64,000 nt of DNA, taken from Microvirga solisilvae (GTDB lineage Bacteria > Pseudomonadota > Alphaproteobacteria > Rhizobiales > Beijerinckiaceae). The stretch spans positions 248,001 to 312,000 of the forward strand of contig NZ_JAKUCN010000001.1 of NCBI RefSeq assembly GCF_022808595.1, written 5' to 3'. Positions 45,514 to 56,715 of this stretch are shown piece by piece. Under the pieces are notes generated by a model, which was given only the letters and a program-made list of their open reading frames with translations, was not told the origin of the DNA and did no database searches. The translations under genes and the position numbers were made by a program. Within the stretch, counting starts at the first letter, position 1, and every line of letters starts with the position of its first letter.

Positions 45514-46136
45514 ATGAGCCTCATCAATCTGTCAGCCGTCCAGAATGCGCAGCATTCACAAGAGCCTTACGATCATCTTCTGGCATCAGGCTTCTTGAAG
45601 GAGGAAGTCATTGAGGAACTTCGGCGTGATTTCCTCAAATCGATAAGCCTGGCTACCTGACCGTCGATGAGGTCAAGCTCCATGGCCGCTTCAAGCAACT
45701 CATCGAGGAGCTCGAAGGTCCGGAACTGACGGAAGCCCTGTCGAAGAAGTTTGGGATCGACCTGAGCCCGTACCCGCGCCTCACCACGATCATGAGGCGC
45801 TCGCAGCCCAAATATGGCGCTATTCATACCGACGGCCCGTCCAAGGTCATGACCATGCTCGTCTACATGAACGATGAATGGCAACAGGACGATGGTGGAC
45901 GTCTGCGTGTGCTCTACGATGGCAAGAATTTCGAGCCCTACAAGCTCGAGGTGCCGCCGGTGATGGGCACGATGTTCGCTTTCCTACGCTCAGACAATTC
46001 CTGGCACGGCCATCTGCCGTTCTCAGGCGAGCGCCGCGTCGTCCAGATTGCCTGGGTAAAGAGCCAAGCGGACGTGGATCGCAAGAAGAAGCACAACAAG
46101 CTCGCTCAGTTCTTCAAGGGCATCTTCGGGCGGTAA
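45514..46136 (+). pseudogene. 2OG-Fe(II) oxygenase-like gene with a single-base frameshift
   Basis: Frame 1 starts at ATG 45514 with GGAGTG upstream (MSLINLSAVQNAQHSQEPYDHLLASGF) and stops at 45660. The correct family sequence continues in another frame from about 45634 to 46136 (YLTVDEVKLHGRF, then YGAIHTDGPSKVMTMLVYMN). One missing C in the TTCCTC run at 45631-45636 explains both; adding it back gives 208 codons, including stop. The Fe(II) HxD motif IHTD, the later His in NSWHGHLPF and the 2OG-binding Arg in GERRVVQIAW are intact, so the loss may be recent or a sequencing error. It lies between ppx and the small RTX gene, an accessory insertion in a conserved operon neighbourhood. Confidence 0.8.
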
Positions 46137-46267
46137 ACGCTTTCCCTCGGAGCATCTTATCTGCTGCAGACCGGCATCCTGGCGGCATGATTGTGCTGTG
46201 CGTTTTCACACATGGACCCTTCTCAGAACGACCCTACAAAATAACGTAGCGAAACCGGAGAAGGCCT

Positions 46268-46990
46268 ATGACAGACCTCACTACCTTCCGCCTCGATCCG
46301 CTGGACGATGCGATCTTCGACACGACCCATATCCGCGCCACCTTGGTGTCTCAGCCGGAGGCGAATACCCCGCGGGCTTCGGCCTTCATGGCACTTGCGA
46401 CCGGCAGAACGATCAACGACAGCAATGCCAGCCATTTCATCGAAGGCACCGACGGAAGCGACACGATTTACGGCAATGGTGGCCATGACGAGATCATCGA
46501 CGATCTCGGCAACGACAAGATCTATGGCGGATCCGGCAACGACACTCTCGATAGCGGTTTCGGCAGCGACTATCTCAATGGCGGCACGGGCAACGATGTG
46601 TTCCGCGCCCTTGAGGCGAACGATACGATCATCGGCGGAGCCGGCAACGATTTCATCGAGACCGGTTCGGGACGTGACACCGTCATCTTCAATGCTGCGC
46701 TCAACAGACTCAGCAATGTGGATCGCGTCGTCGACTACAGGCCGGCCTACGACTCGATCAAGCTCGAGAATGCCATCTTCACGAAGCTGACGAAGACGGG
46801 CGTTTTGGCTTCCAGCGCCTTCTGGGTCGGCAGCAGGGCGCACGATACGTCCGACCGGATCATTTATGACAAGGCGACGGGCGCACTCAGCTACGATCCG
46901 GATGGTTCCGCGACCAGGTATGGCCAGATCAAGTTTGCGCAGCTGCCGAAAAATCTCAGCATGCTCGCTTCGGAATTCATCGTGATGTAA
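46268..46990 (+). CDS. Small RTX calcium-binding protein
   Basis: A 240-aa protein; ATG 46268 behind GGAGAAGG. No signal peptide; about 55 residues of leader (MTDLTTFRLDPLDDAIFDTTHI) precede a single RTX block at about 58-125 with repeats such as GTDGSDTIYG, GGSGNDTLDSG and GGAGNDFIETG. The C-terminal 100 residues are a non-repeat domain (SNVDRVVDYRPAYDSIKLE) of the T1SS-target type ending ASEFIVM. The DFxxxxDxI-like segment and the terminal motif match those of the two large RTX proteins. No catalytic domain is visible, so it may be a surface, adhesion or scaffold protein. Confidence 0.8.
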   Translation: MTDLTTFRLDPLDDAIFDTTHIRATLVSQPEANTPRASAFMALATGRTINDSNASHFIEGTDGSDTIYGNGGHDEIIDDLGNDKIYGGSGNDTLDSGFGSDYLNGGTGNDVFRALEANDTIIGGAGNDFIETGSGRDTVIFNAALNRLSNVDRVVDYRPAYDSIKLENAIFTKLTKTGVLASSAFWVGSRAHDTSDRIIYDKATGALSYDPDGSATRYGQIKFAQLPKNLSMLASEFIVM

Positions 46991-47030
46991 CGGGAAGGGG
47001 CGGTGCCGCCGGGTGCCGCCCCCTCTGTCG

Positions 47031-48185
47031 TCAGTCGATCGTCCGCAGCTTCACCCGCCCGCGTTCCAGCACGAGGCCGAGTTGGCCGTTCTTGAGGGCC
47101 AGCGCCTTCTCGCCGAACAGTGCGCGCCGCCAACCGTGGAGCGAGGGCACGTCCGCATTGTCGTTCTCGGCAATCGCTTCCAGCTCCTCGACGGTGGCGA
47201 CGATCTTCGGCGCAACGCCTTCCTGTTCGGCCACCGCCTTCAGCAGAACCTTCAGGAGATCGACCACCGCGCCGGTATTGCCGCGACCACGGCTGCGTTC
47301 CGGCATCGGAATGGTGGCAGGATCGCGGGCGATGCCACGTTCCACCGCTTCCAGAATGTCGCCGCCTGTGCGGGAGCGCTCGAAACCGTTGGGGATCGAG
47401 CGGAGACGCCCCAAGGCCTCTACGGAGCGGGGAGCGGAGGTGGCGACGTCGATGAGAGCGTCATCCTTGAGGATGCGTCCGCGCGGCACGTCGCGGCTTT
47501 GCGCCTCGCGCTCGCGCCAGGCAGCGATCTCCATGAGAACCGCGATCTCCTTCGGCTTGCGCAGGCGGCCCGCGAGCCGACGCCAGGCATTGTCAGGATC
47601 GGCCTGATAGGTCTCGGGTGAGGTGAGGATGGACATCTCTTCGCCGAGCCAGTTGAGGCGGCCGTTCTTTTCGAGCTGCGCCATCAGCGCCTCATAGACC
47701 TTCACCAGATGGGTGACGTCGGAGAGCGCATAGGTGAGCTGGGCATCGGTGAGGGGGCGGCGCGACCAGTCGGTGAAGCGGGACGACTTGTCCACCTTCG
47801 CCTTGGCGAGGTCGTTTACCAGCTGCTCATAGGAAACCGAATCGCCGTAGCCGCAGACCATTGCGGCCACCTGCGTGTCGAAGAGGGGCTCCGGGACGAT
47901 GCCACCGAGATTCCAGACGATTTCCAGGTCCTGCCGGGCCGAATGGAAGACCTTCACCACACCCTTGTTGGACATGAGCGCCATGAAGGGTTCAAGGCTG
48001 ATCCCCTCGGCCAGGGGGTCGATGAGAAAGGCATCCGCAGGGTCAGGCCCTGCCATCTGGATCAGGCAGAGCTTCGGATAATAGGTGGTCTCGCGCAGGA
48101 ACTCCGTGTCGACGGTGACGAACGGGTGCTGGCTCAGGCGGGAACAGGCGGCGGACAGCGCCTCTGTGGTCGTGATCAAATCCAT
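47031..48185 (-). CDS. rnd: Ribonuclease D
   Basis: A 384-aa DEDD-family 3'-5' exoribonuclease for tRNA 3'-end maturation. Exo [24 protein letters not shown] (about 19-41), Exo [21 protein letters not shown] with Asp, Exo [19 protein letters not shown]. The HRDC domain follows ([27 protein letters not shown]). Length and motifs are normal. Monocistronic on the minus strand between the RTX gene and the FP-peptide region; rnd next to aspS is common in alphaproteobacteria. Confidence 0.95.
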   Translation of the reverse strand: MDLITTTEALSAACSRLSQHPFVTVDTEFLRETTYYPKLCLIQMAGPDPADAFLIDPLAEGISLEPFMALMSNKGVVKVFHSARQDLEIVWNLGGIVPEPLFDTQVAAMVCGYGDSVSYEQLVNDLAKAKVDKSSRFTDWSRRPLTDAQLTYALSDVTHLVKVYEALMAQLEKNGRLNWLGEEMSILTSPETYQADPDNAWRRLAGRLRKPKEIAVLMEIAAWREREAQSRDVPRGRILKDDALIDVATSAPRSVEALGRLRSIPNGFERSRTGGDILEAVERGIARDPATIPMPERSRGRGNTGAVVDLLKVLLKAVAEQEGVAPKIVATVEELEAIAENDNADVPSLHGWRRALFGEKALALKNGQLGLVLERGRVKLRTID

Positions 48186-48382
48186 GAAGACTTCTCATAA
48201 CCTAAGCCTGCGGCCCAGGCGACCCCGTTCGATTCTTATACACGGCCGTGCGCGCTCCCCCCAGTGGAAAGCTAGGCTATTGACTCGTTTGCGCATCAAT
48301 ATAACGTTTAGAGATCGGCTGCTGATCTCAATGCGCAGTTTGGCGGGCCGATCGAGCAACGATGCTACAGAGGGAACATAAA

Positions 48383-48478
48383 ATGAGCATCAATCCGACA
48401 ACCGGCACTTTCCCTTTCCCGAAGAACGAAATCTTCCCGAATTTCCTGAAGGCGGAAACTTTCCCGATCTTCCCTTAA
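48383..48478 (+). CDS. 31-aa Phe-Pro-rich microprotein
   Basis: A short gene with GAGGGAACATAAA before ATG 48383 and a stop at 48476. The peptide begins MSINPTTGTFPFPKNEIFP and continues NFLKAETFPIFP: four Phe-Pro units in 31 residues, two of them in the repeated ETFP/TGTFP form. There is no membrane helix or signal peptide. A promoter-like TTGACT (48280) with TATAAC (48300) lies upstream, but the 14-nt spacing is short. A strong terminator 91 bp downstream (48569-48594) would give a short transcript. The TTTCCC-rich codons could alternatively act as RNA. Nothing comparable is recognised. Confidence 0.5.
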   Translation: MSINPTTGTFPFPKNEIFPNFLKAETFPIFP

Positions 48479-48568
48479 AACACGCCCTGGTCGCCTGCCG
48501 CGGGCTTGAGCCTGGAGTGAAGATCGTTCCAGGTGAAAGAGGGCAGATCATCGGCCCGATATAGATTT

Positions 48569-48603
48569 AAGGCCAGCATGAAGGTGCTGGCCTTTTTATT
48601 TTG
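48569..48603 (+). terminator. Strong intrinsic terminator after the FP-rich peptide
   Basis: The stem AAGGCCAGCA/TGCTGGCCTT (48569-48594), loop TGAAGG, then TTTTTATTTT. On the minus strand it follows the stop of the gene at 48596, so it can act on both strands. Confidence 0.88.
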
Positions 48604-48994
48604 CTCTTACTCTAAGCTTTTGAGCTTTCAGTCGCTCTTTCATCTGCCGCTCGGCTCGCTTCATCAGCCAATCCAAGATATTCCGGTCGACCACGAACCC
48701 GGTCTCCGCATCCTCCAGCCGCTCGATCCGGTCTACCCGGAAGCCGCGATAGCCGTCATCGGCCATGTCGATGCCGCCTAAGAGCATCTTTCCAGGGCCG
48801 ACCTTGAGCTCACGCGCGATCACCCAGCGACGGGTCGGCTTGCCGGCCTGGTCTACGTAGTCGATCTCAAGCGCACCATCGAAGGGATAGACATGCCAAT
48901 TCCCCTCGACCCGCTCCTCGTTGGGGGCGTTCGAGCCGTGCTTGAGCAGGGTTGTCGCATGGTTCTGAATCATAGGTGGGATATGGTAATTCAC
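48596..48994 (-). CDS. WYL-like hypothetical protein
   Basis: A 132-aa protein starting at GTG 48994 (MNYHIPPMIQNHATTLL) or at ATG 48973 (MIQNHATT); neither has a clear ribosome binding site. The core LEIDYVDQAGKPTRRWVIARELKVGPGKMLLGGIDMADDGYRGFRVDRIERLEDAETG resembles the Sm-like fold of WYL domains: an (E/D)Y-strand, a turn, and a final RxFRVDRI strand. No HTH domain is present, so it is a stand-alone ligand-binding or RNA/DNA-binding candidate. The basic tail ERQMKERLKAQKLRVRAK supports nucleic-acid contact. Function not known. Confidence 0.68.
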   Translation of the reverse strand: MNYHIPPMIQNHATTLLKHGSNAPNEERVEGNWHVYPFDGALEIDYVDQAGKPTRRWVIARELKVGPGKMLLGGIDMADDGYRGFRVDRIERLEDAETGFVVDRNILDWLMKRAERQMKERLKAQKLRVRAK

Positions 48995-49063
48995 GCTTTG
49001 TTCTTCAAGGCTAAAAGCCTTTTAAGATAAGGATTTGAGCGTGATTTTTGCACCCTTGGGCGA

Positions 49064-49771
49064 TCAGGCCGAGGAGGGTGGCGGCAGGGCTTCGATGAAA
49101 GCCTCTATCGACCTCGCGATGGGCTCCGGATGGGTCTCCAGGATCATATGATGGCCATCGATCCAGGCCACGTGGGCGTCTGGGCGCAGCTTCAGGAAAC
49201 GGAAGACATGGGCCTGCGTGATAAGCCTGTCTTTCCGGCCATGGATGACCAGGATGGGCTGAGGCAGGCGGCTAACGGTTCGGCTGACATCGACTTCGAG
49301 GGGCAGCTTGGCCCTGTGCTTAGCGACCTTGGATGGCAGCTGCTTCAGGGCCATGCGCATCCGGCGGGGTATGTCACTTTTGCCCTTGCTCCCCATCATG
49401 ATCCAGCCAACCAAGTCATAGGGGATGGCCCGAAACGGGATGAAGGGCAGGAGGTATTTCGCAGCCCTGAGGTAGGTGAGCTTCGGGAAGGAGGCGATGA
49501 AGATGACGCCCCTGACCTTTTCCGGACATCTCTCGGCCAGCATGGCGACGAGAGGGCCGCTAAAGGATTCACCAGCCAGCACAACCGGTCCGTCGGGCAG
49601 AAGGGCTGCAAATCGGACAGCAAGCCCTTCGTAGTCGAGGCTAACATCATCAGGCAGGGCGACGATCTGGACCTCAAGCGTGGGATCGAGGCAATCGGCC
49701 AGGCCTTGGCGCAATTCGGGGGATCCGTCGATTCCTGGAAAGACGATCAGCTTGGGTTTCTGGGCGGTCAT
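49064..49771 (-). CDS. Alpha/beta hydrolase
   Basis: A 235-aa serine hydrolase-fold protein. Beginning [24 protein letters not shown], with the oxyanion-region PGIDG. The nucleophile elbow is [12 protein letters not shown] (G-E-S-F-S-G, Ser about 69). The last strand is [43 protein letters not shown], with Asp and a His in the expected places. No export signal. Substrate unknown; small esterases or thioesterases are the likeliest group. Shares a short upstream region with divergent aspS. Confidence 0.82.
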   Translation of the reverse strand: MTAQKPKLIVFPGIDGSPELRQGLADCLDPTLEVQIVALPDDVSLDYEGLAVRFAALLPDGPVVLAGESFSGPLVAMLAERCPEKVRGVIFIASFPKLTYLRAAKYLLPFIPFRAIPYDLVGWIMMGSKGKSDIPRRMRMALKQLPSKVAKHRAKLPLEVDVSRTVSRLPQPILVIHGRKDRLITQAHVFRFLKLRPDAHVAWIDGHHMILETHPEPIARSIEAFIEALPPPSSA

Positions 49772-49908
49772 CGAGGGCCTGGGTCAGCGGACTTTGGATA
49801 TTCGAACTCTGTTACACCTTGCCGCGAAGGACAATCCTGTCGTTCGTCCTTGACTTCCCCGGTCTCCCATGGATGTTGCGCGTAACACCGAACCAGCAGG
49901 CTTTTTCC

Positions 49909-51729
49909 ATGTCCGCCTCCATGCACCGTTACCGTTCCCACACCTGCGGCGCGCTCCGCGAATCCGATGTCGGCCAGGTTACCCGCCTTTCCGGCTGGTG
50001 CCACCGCATCCGTGACCATGGCGGCGTGCTGTTCATCGACCTGCGCGACCATTACGGCATGACGCAGTGCGTGATCGACCCGGATTCGCCGGCCTTCAAG
50101 CTGGCCGAGACGGCCCGGTCGGAATGGGTGATCCGCGTGGACGGCAAGGTGCGCAAGCGCCCGGCAGGCACCGAGAACGCCGAGTTGCCGACCGGCATGG
50201 TCGAGGTCTACATCACGGACATCGAGGTGCTTGGCCCTGCGGACGAGCTGCCGATGCCGGTCTTCGGCGACCAGGACTACCCGGAAGAGACGCGTCTCAA
50301 GTACCGCTATCTCGACCTGCGCCGCGAGAAGCTGCACAACAACATCATGAAGCGCGGCGCCATCGTTAACTCGCTGCGCGCCCGCATGCAGCAAAGCGGC
50401 TTCTTCGAGTTCACGACGCCGATCCTGACGGCTTCTTCGCCCGAAGGCGCGCGCGACTTCCTCGTGCCGTCCCGCATTCATCCCGGCCAGTTCTACGCGC
50501 TGCCGCAGGCTCCGCAGCAGTTCAAGCAGCTGATCATGATGTCCGGCTTCGACCGGTACTTCCAGATCGCGCCTTGCTTCCGCGACGAGGACCCGCGCGC
50601 CGACCGTCTGCCGGGCGAGTTCTATCAGCTCGACGTGGAGATGAGCTTCGTCACGCAGGAAGACATCTTCCAGACCATGGAGCCGGTGATCCGCGACACC
50701 TTCAAGGAATTCGCGGACGGCAAACCGGTGACGGACGTATTCCCGCGCATTCCGTATTTCGAGTCCATGCTGAAATATGGCTCCGACAAGCCCGACCTGC
50801 GCAACCCGCTCATCATCGCCGACGTGTCGGAAGTGTTCGAGCGTGAGGACGTGACCTTCAACGCGTTCAAGAACGTGGTGAAGGGCGGCGGCGTCGTGCG
50901 CGCCATCCCGGCGACGGGTGCCGCCACCCAGCCGCGCTCCTTCTTCGACAAGCTCAACGATTGGGCCCGCTCGGAAGGCGCACCCGGCCTCGGTTACATC
51001 GTGTACGAGGAAGAGGGCGGTCAGATCGTCGCCAAGGGCCCGATCGCCAAGTTCATTCCTGACGCTGCTCAGGCGGTCATCCGCGAGAAGGCCGGCATCA
51101 AGGCGGGCGACGCGGTGTTCTTCTCGGCAGGCAACGAAGACAAGGCCGCGTCTCTCGCCGGCAAGGCGCGCGTGCGCATCGGCGACGAGCTGGGCCTCGG
51201 CAACAAGGACCAGTTCGCGTTCTGCTGGATCGTCGACTTCCCGCAATACGAGTGGAACGAGGACGAGAAGAAGATCGACTTCTCCCACAACCCGTTCTCC
51301 ATGGGCAACATGGACCACGACGAGTTCATGGCCCTCGATGCGTCGGACAAGGACAAGATCCTCAAGATCACGGCCTTCCAGTACGACATGGTCTGCAACG
51401 GCTACGAGATGGCCTCCGGTTCGATCCGTAACCACCGTCCCGACCGGATGGTGAAGGCATTCGAGATCGCGGGCTACGGCGAGCAGGAAGTCATGGATCG
51501 CTTCGGCGGCATGTATCGCGCATTCCAGTATGGCGCTCCTCCACATGGTGGCATGGCGGCGGGCGTGGACCGCATCGTGATGCTGCTCTGCGGCGCGCAG
51601 AACCTGCGTGAGATCACGCTCTTCCCCATGAACCAGAAGGCGGAAGACCTGCTGCTCGGCGCGCCCTCCGAGGCCACGCCCAAGCAGCTGCGCGAACTGC
51701 ATATCCGCACGAACCTGCCGGAGAAATAA
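49909..51729 (+). CDS. aspS: Aspartate-tRNA ligase
   Basis: A 606-aa class IIb aminoacyl-tRNA synthetase, bacterial AspRS type. Start ATG 49909 or 49921 ([19 protein letters not shown]); upstream codons are not family-like. The OB anticodon-binding domain (about 5-125), motif 2 [28 protein letters not shown], the bacterial GAD insertion (about 290-425) and motif 3 [17 protein letters not shown] are all present. Since the genome uses GatCAB, the enzyme may be non-discriminating and also load tRNA-Asn; whether an AsnRS exists cannot be seen here. Confidence 0.96.
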   Translation: MSASMHRYRSHTCGALRESDVGQVTRLSGWCHRIRDHGGVLFIDLRDHYGMTQCVIDPDSPAFKLAETARSEWVIRVDGKVRKRPAGTENAELPTGMVEVYITDIEVLGPADELPMPVFGDQDYPEETRLKYRYLDLRREKLHNNIMKRGAIVNSLRARMQQSGFFEFTTPILTASSPEGARDFLVPSRIHPGQFYALPQAPQQFKQLIMMSGFDRYFQIAPCFRDEDPRADRLPGEFYQLDVEMSFVTQEDIFQTMEPVIRDTFKEFADGKPVTDVFPRIPYFESMLKYGSDKPDLRNPLIIADVSEVFEREDVTFNAFKNVVKGGGVVRAIPATGAATQPRSFFDKLNDWARSEGAPGLGYIVYEEEGGQIVAKGPIAKFIPDAAQAVIREKAGIKAGDAVFFSAGNEDKAASLAGKARVRIGDELGLGNKDQFAFCWIVDFPQYEWNEDEKKIDFSHNPFSMGNMDHDEFMALDASDKDKILKITAFQYDMVCNGYEMASGSIRNHRPDRMVKAFEIAGYGEQEVMDRFGGMYRAFQYGAPPHGGMAAGVDRIVMLLCGAQNLREITLFPMNQKAEDLLLGAPSEATPKQLRELHIRTNLPEK

Positions 51730-51753
51730 GCCCGGCGGCTTTGCGATTATCTT

Positions 51754-51783
51754 GTTTCGGCAGCGCTCATGCGCTGCCGAAAC
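51754..51783 (+). terminator. Perfect hairpin after aspS
   Basis: A 13-bp perfect stem GTTTCGGCAGCGC/GCGCTGCCGAAAC with loop TCAT, 24 bp after the aspS stop. It lacks a long T-run, so the terminator role is likely but not certain. Confidence 0.6.
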
Positions 51784-51892
51784 GTTTCAGGCCCGAGGCT
51801 CACTTCGCCGCTGGAGAAGAACATTGACGGCGGAGGACAGGGCGCTCACAAGGTCCATAGCAACAAAAACGGTTGGGTAAGGAGCGTCGGAG

Positions 51893-54196
<2,304 letters not shown>

Positions 54197-54221
54197 TCCT
54201 GACGAAAGGCTTTCCGAAATG

Positions 54222-54250
54222 AAAATGGCCGGGGCAAACCCGGCCATTTT
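54222..54250. terminator. Bidirectional intrinsic terminator between maeB and the convergent gene
   Basis: The stem AAAATGGCCGGG/CCCGGCCATTTT with loop GCAAA; the A and T ends make it work on either strand. Both flanking genes end here. Confidence 0.85.
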
Positions 54251-54264
54251 GCATTAAGCGAGGT

Positions 54265-56157
54265 TCACTCCGTCTTCGCGGAGATGTTCAGCTTGTCGAG
54301 CATCTCATCGTGGTCGGAGGCCATCATGGCGTCCATCACGCCGAAGCCTGTGGGATTCTTGGGCGTGACGCTGATGGTGAGCTTGCCGGGCTTGTCGATG
54401 AAGCGGGAAACGGCATCGCTCAGGACCTTGGCATGCTCCTCATTGCCGACAAGAGCCGCGATGAGCATTCCGGCATCCCTTGAATAGGATTTGCGAAGCG
54501 CCTCGGGCGATTTTTTCTCCGCCTTGGCGGCCTTGGCGAGGTAGCGCCCGAACACGCCCTTGTCCTCCACCACGATATCGATGGACTTCGCCTTGGCCGC
54601 CATGAGAGCCTCGGCGGCCTTGGCCTTGTCCGTGCTGAAGACGTCCTTGCTCACATTGCCGATGAGGCCTGTGAAATTGAGGCTGCCGATATCCTGTCCA
54701 TGAGACGAAGCTTCCTGAATGACGATCTCGTTCGTCGCCTCATTCCAGCTCGCGGCCATGGCGTAGGAGACATCGACATTCTTGTAACCCATCGCGAGGA
54801 GCTCCTTCAGAAACTCGTCATCGCTCTTCGCCGGCAGCGCCATGGCGAGGTTCTGGAGGCTCACACGGAAATTGGTGGGAACGCCGTTGATGGGTTTGTT
54901 TGCCGTAAACTCGAAGTCCTTGAAGGCCGCCTTGATGCGCTCAGGTTTTGCCTTCTGATTTTTCTTGGACTTGCTGGTCTCCGATTTGTCGGGGAAGTCC
55001 AAATCCACGCCGGACAGGCGCAACGTGCCAAGGGTCGGAACAAGTGTGCGCGCCGTGTCGGGATCGAGATCCGTGAGCGATTTGCCCTTCAGGTTCAGCA
55101 TGCCGTTAAGGGTCGGCGCGATCGAGAAGCCGGTGAGGCTCAGCGTGTCCATCTGCATGCGGCCCTCGTTGTCCGAGAACGCCATGCCTTCCATTCTGAA
55201 ATCGGCAGGCTGACCGCCTGTGGTGCCCGTATAGGCGATCCTCTCGATGCGCCCGATGAGCGGCGAGAGACCCTTCTCCTGCGGGATCTTCATGTCGATC
55301 CCCTTGGCCTCCATGAGACCGAGATCGAAGGAGGATAGCAGGTCGGCGACAGCGGCCATGACCTTGCCGTCCTCTTCCGGCGTCAGGTTCTCCTTGTCTC
55401 CCAACTCTACGAGGAGCGTCGAAGTCCCCATCCAGGAATCGAGCGTCGGGCGTGCCATGAAATCGCGGCCTTCAACGCGTGCGATCTTGAACGTGAAGCC
55501 CTTGCCGCCTTCGCTCACCTCGACATTGTCGATCGAGAAGGTCCCGTAAATGCGGCTCAGAGGAGCCAAGGTATTCTCGGCTTTGACTTCGTAGAGACGC
55601 ATCAGCGCGGGAAGGTCGAAGTCGCTAACCGTGGCCTGGCCATAGCTGATCACGACATCGTCCTTGGGATTGTCGGAGCGGAGGGCCGCAGCCGAGGATG
55701 TCGTCGAGGCCACGCGACCTTCCACGATGTCGGAGGCCACCACGTTCTTGTAGATGTAGGACTGCGTTGACGAGCCGGTCTTCTGGCTGACGATGAGTTC
55801 GGGCGCCGATATCTGCTTGGCGCTGATCCGGGCGAGGCGCGCAGCCAGCGGCTCGCTGGAGGAGCCGGAGAAGATGGCCTCGATATCGGCGCGAGGAGAC
55901 GTCACTCCGGAGAACTCGATGCGCTTGGCCTCGTAGCTCACACCGCCGAAACTGACCTTCACATTCTCGAGGGCGAAGCTGTCCGCGCTCTGGGCAAAAG
56001 CCGCGCTCCAGAGGGGGACGCGCACGCTTCCGATGCTCACATGGCCTTCCGCCTGCTCGACCACGAGGTTGCGAACGGCAGCCGGCTCGATCTGCAGGGC
56101 TGCGGCACCCGCAACGAGAGCAAGGGCGCATACGCCCGCGCGATGAAGAGTTTTCAT
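54265..56157 (-). CDS. Exported protein of unknown function, 630 aa
   Basis: Start ATG 56157 (MKTLHRAGVCALALVAGAAAL) gives a signal peptide. A longer frame upstream reads into the erpA neighbourhood and lacks a start. The body is built of repeated beta-type segments with recurrent I/LTLTGFSI, LRLSGVDLDFP and VEVSEGGKGFTFKIARVEGRDF units. Scattered phrases such as TLNGMLNLKGKSLTDLD recall AsmA/DUF945-type periplasmic beta proteins, but no exact family is claimed. A KSKKNQKAKPERIKAAFKDFEF hinge lies near the middle and an amphipathic Ala/Lys-rich helix region near 480-540. It converges on maeB. It probably acts in the periplasm or envelope. Confidence 0.75.
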   Translation of the reverse strand: MKTLHRAGVCALALVAGAAALQIEPAAVRNLVVEQAEGHVSIGSVRVPLWSAAFAQSADSFALENVKVSFGGVSYEAKRIEFSGVTSPRADIEAIFSGSSSEPLAARLARISAKQISAPELIVSQKTGSSTQSYIYKNVVASDIVEGRVASTTSSAAALRSDNPKDDVVISYGQATVSDFDLPALMRLYEVKAENTLAPLSRIYGTFSIDNVEVSEGGKGFTFKIARVEGRDFMARPTLDSWMGTSTLLVELGDKENLTPEEDGKVMAAVADLLSSFDLGLMEAKGIDMKIPQEKGLSPLIGRIERIAYTGTTGGQPADFRMEGMAFSDNEGRMQMDTLSLTGFSIAPTLNGMLNLKGKSLTDLDPDTARTLVPTLGTLRLSGVDLDFPDKSETSKSKKNQKAKPERIKAAFKDFEFTANKPINGVPTNFRVSLQNLAMALPAKSDDEFLKELLAMGYKNVDVSYAMAASWNEATNEIVIQEASSHGQDIGSLNFTGLIGNVSKDVFSTDKAKAAEALMAAKAKSIDIVVEDKGVFGRYLAKAAKAEKKSPEALRKSYSRDAGMLIAALVGNEEHAKVLSDAVSRFIDKPGKLTISVTPKNPTGFGVMDAMMASDHDEMLDKLNISAKTE

Positions 56158-56245
56158 GATGGTCCCCAGTCGAACAAAACTTTGTTTCGTCTTAACCTGG
56201 ACCGGCCGCGACGGGGAGCGGCAAAGGGGAACAAAGAGCTGATTT

Positions 56246-56572
56246 TTACAAAGAAAATGACGTGCCGCAGCCGCAGGAGGCTGTGGCATGGGGGTTCTCT
56301 ATCTTGAAGGACTGTCCGATCAGGTCGTCCACGAAGTCGATGACCGAGCCGTCCATGTACTGAATCGAAACCTCGTCCACGATCACGGTTGCCCCGTCCT
56401 TCTCGATGAGAAGGTCGTCGTCCTGCCGCGTCCGGTCCACGTCGAAGGCATATTGGAACCCGGAACAGCCGCCGCCATTGACGCTGATTCTCAGCATCGA
56501 GCCTTGCGGCTCGGAAGCCATGATCTCGTTGATGCGGCGGGCGGCACGTTCGGTGAGGGAAATTCCAGACAT
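56246..56572 (-). CDS. erpA: Iron-sulfur cluster insertion protein ErpA (HesB/IscA family)
   Basis: A 108-aa A-type carrier. Start ATG 56572 (MSGISLTERAARRINEIM); upstream codons belong to a repeat. Conserved Cys at about 36 in NGGGCSGFQYAFD and the C-terminal pair in ATASCGCGTSFSL are the cluster ligands, spaced as in the family. FVDDLIGQSFKIENPHA matches too. Divergent from dgt; the erpA-dgt-argS block is a conserved neighbourhood in Rhizobiales. Confidence 0.93.
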   Translation of the reverse strand: MSGISLTERAARRINEIMASEPQGSMLRISVNGGGCSGFQYAFDVDRTRQDDDLLIEKDGATVIVDEVSIQYMDGSVIDFVDDLIGQSFKIENPHATASCGCGTSFSL

Positions 56573-56624
56573 AGCGGGCTTCCAGTCCTCAGGAGGACAT
56601 AAATCTTGCACAAGCTCTTGTATA

Positions 56625-56671
56625 AGCATGATTTTATCAGAAAACCGGATCCCACTTTTCTGAATCATGCT
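56625..56671. repeat. Dispersed palindrome, family D
   Basis: AGCATGATT-ttat-CAGAAAA, a short centre with CCGGATCCCAC, then TTTTCTG-AATCATGCT: an imperfect 47-bp inverted repeat. This GCATGAT...AAAACCGG...ATCATGC design is a familiar Rhizobiales intergenic element, from recollection. It lies in the divergent erpA-dgt promoter region. Only one copy was seen here. Confidence 0.7.
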
Positions 56672-56715
56672 CTAAGACCAAAGTAAGTGCACCCTGACAA
56701 GGCTTCAACCCGAGG

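Noticed and set aside
45625-45665. Programmed frameshift in the 2OG oxygenase gene
   Set aside because: No slippery heptamer or downstream stimulator is seen; one simple base loss explains it.
49768-51702. 644-codon frame antisense to aspS
   Set aside because: Shadow of aspS; Arg/His/Leu-rich with no motif.
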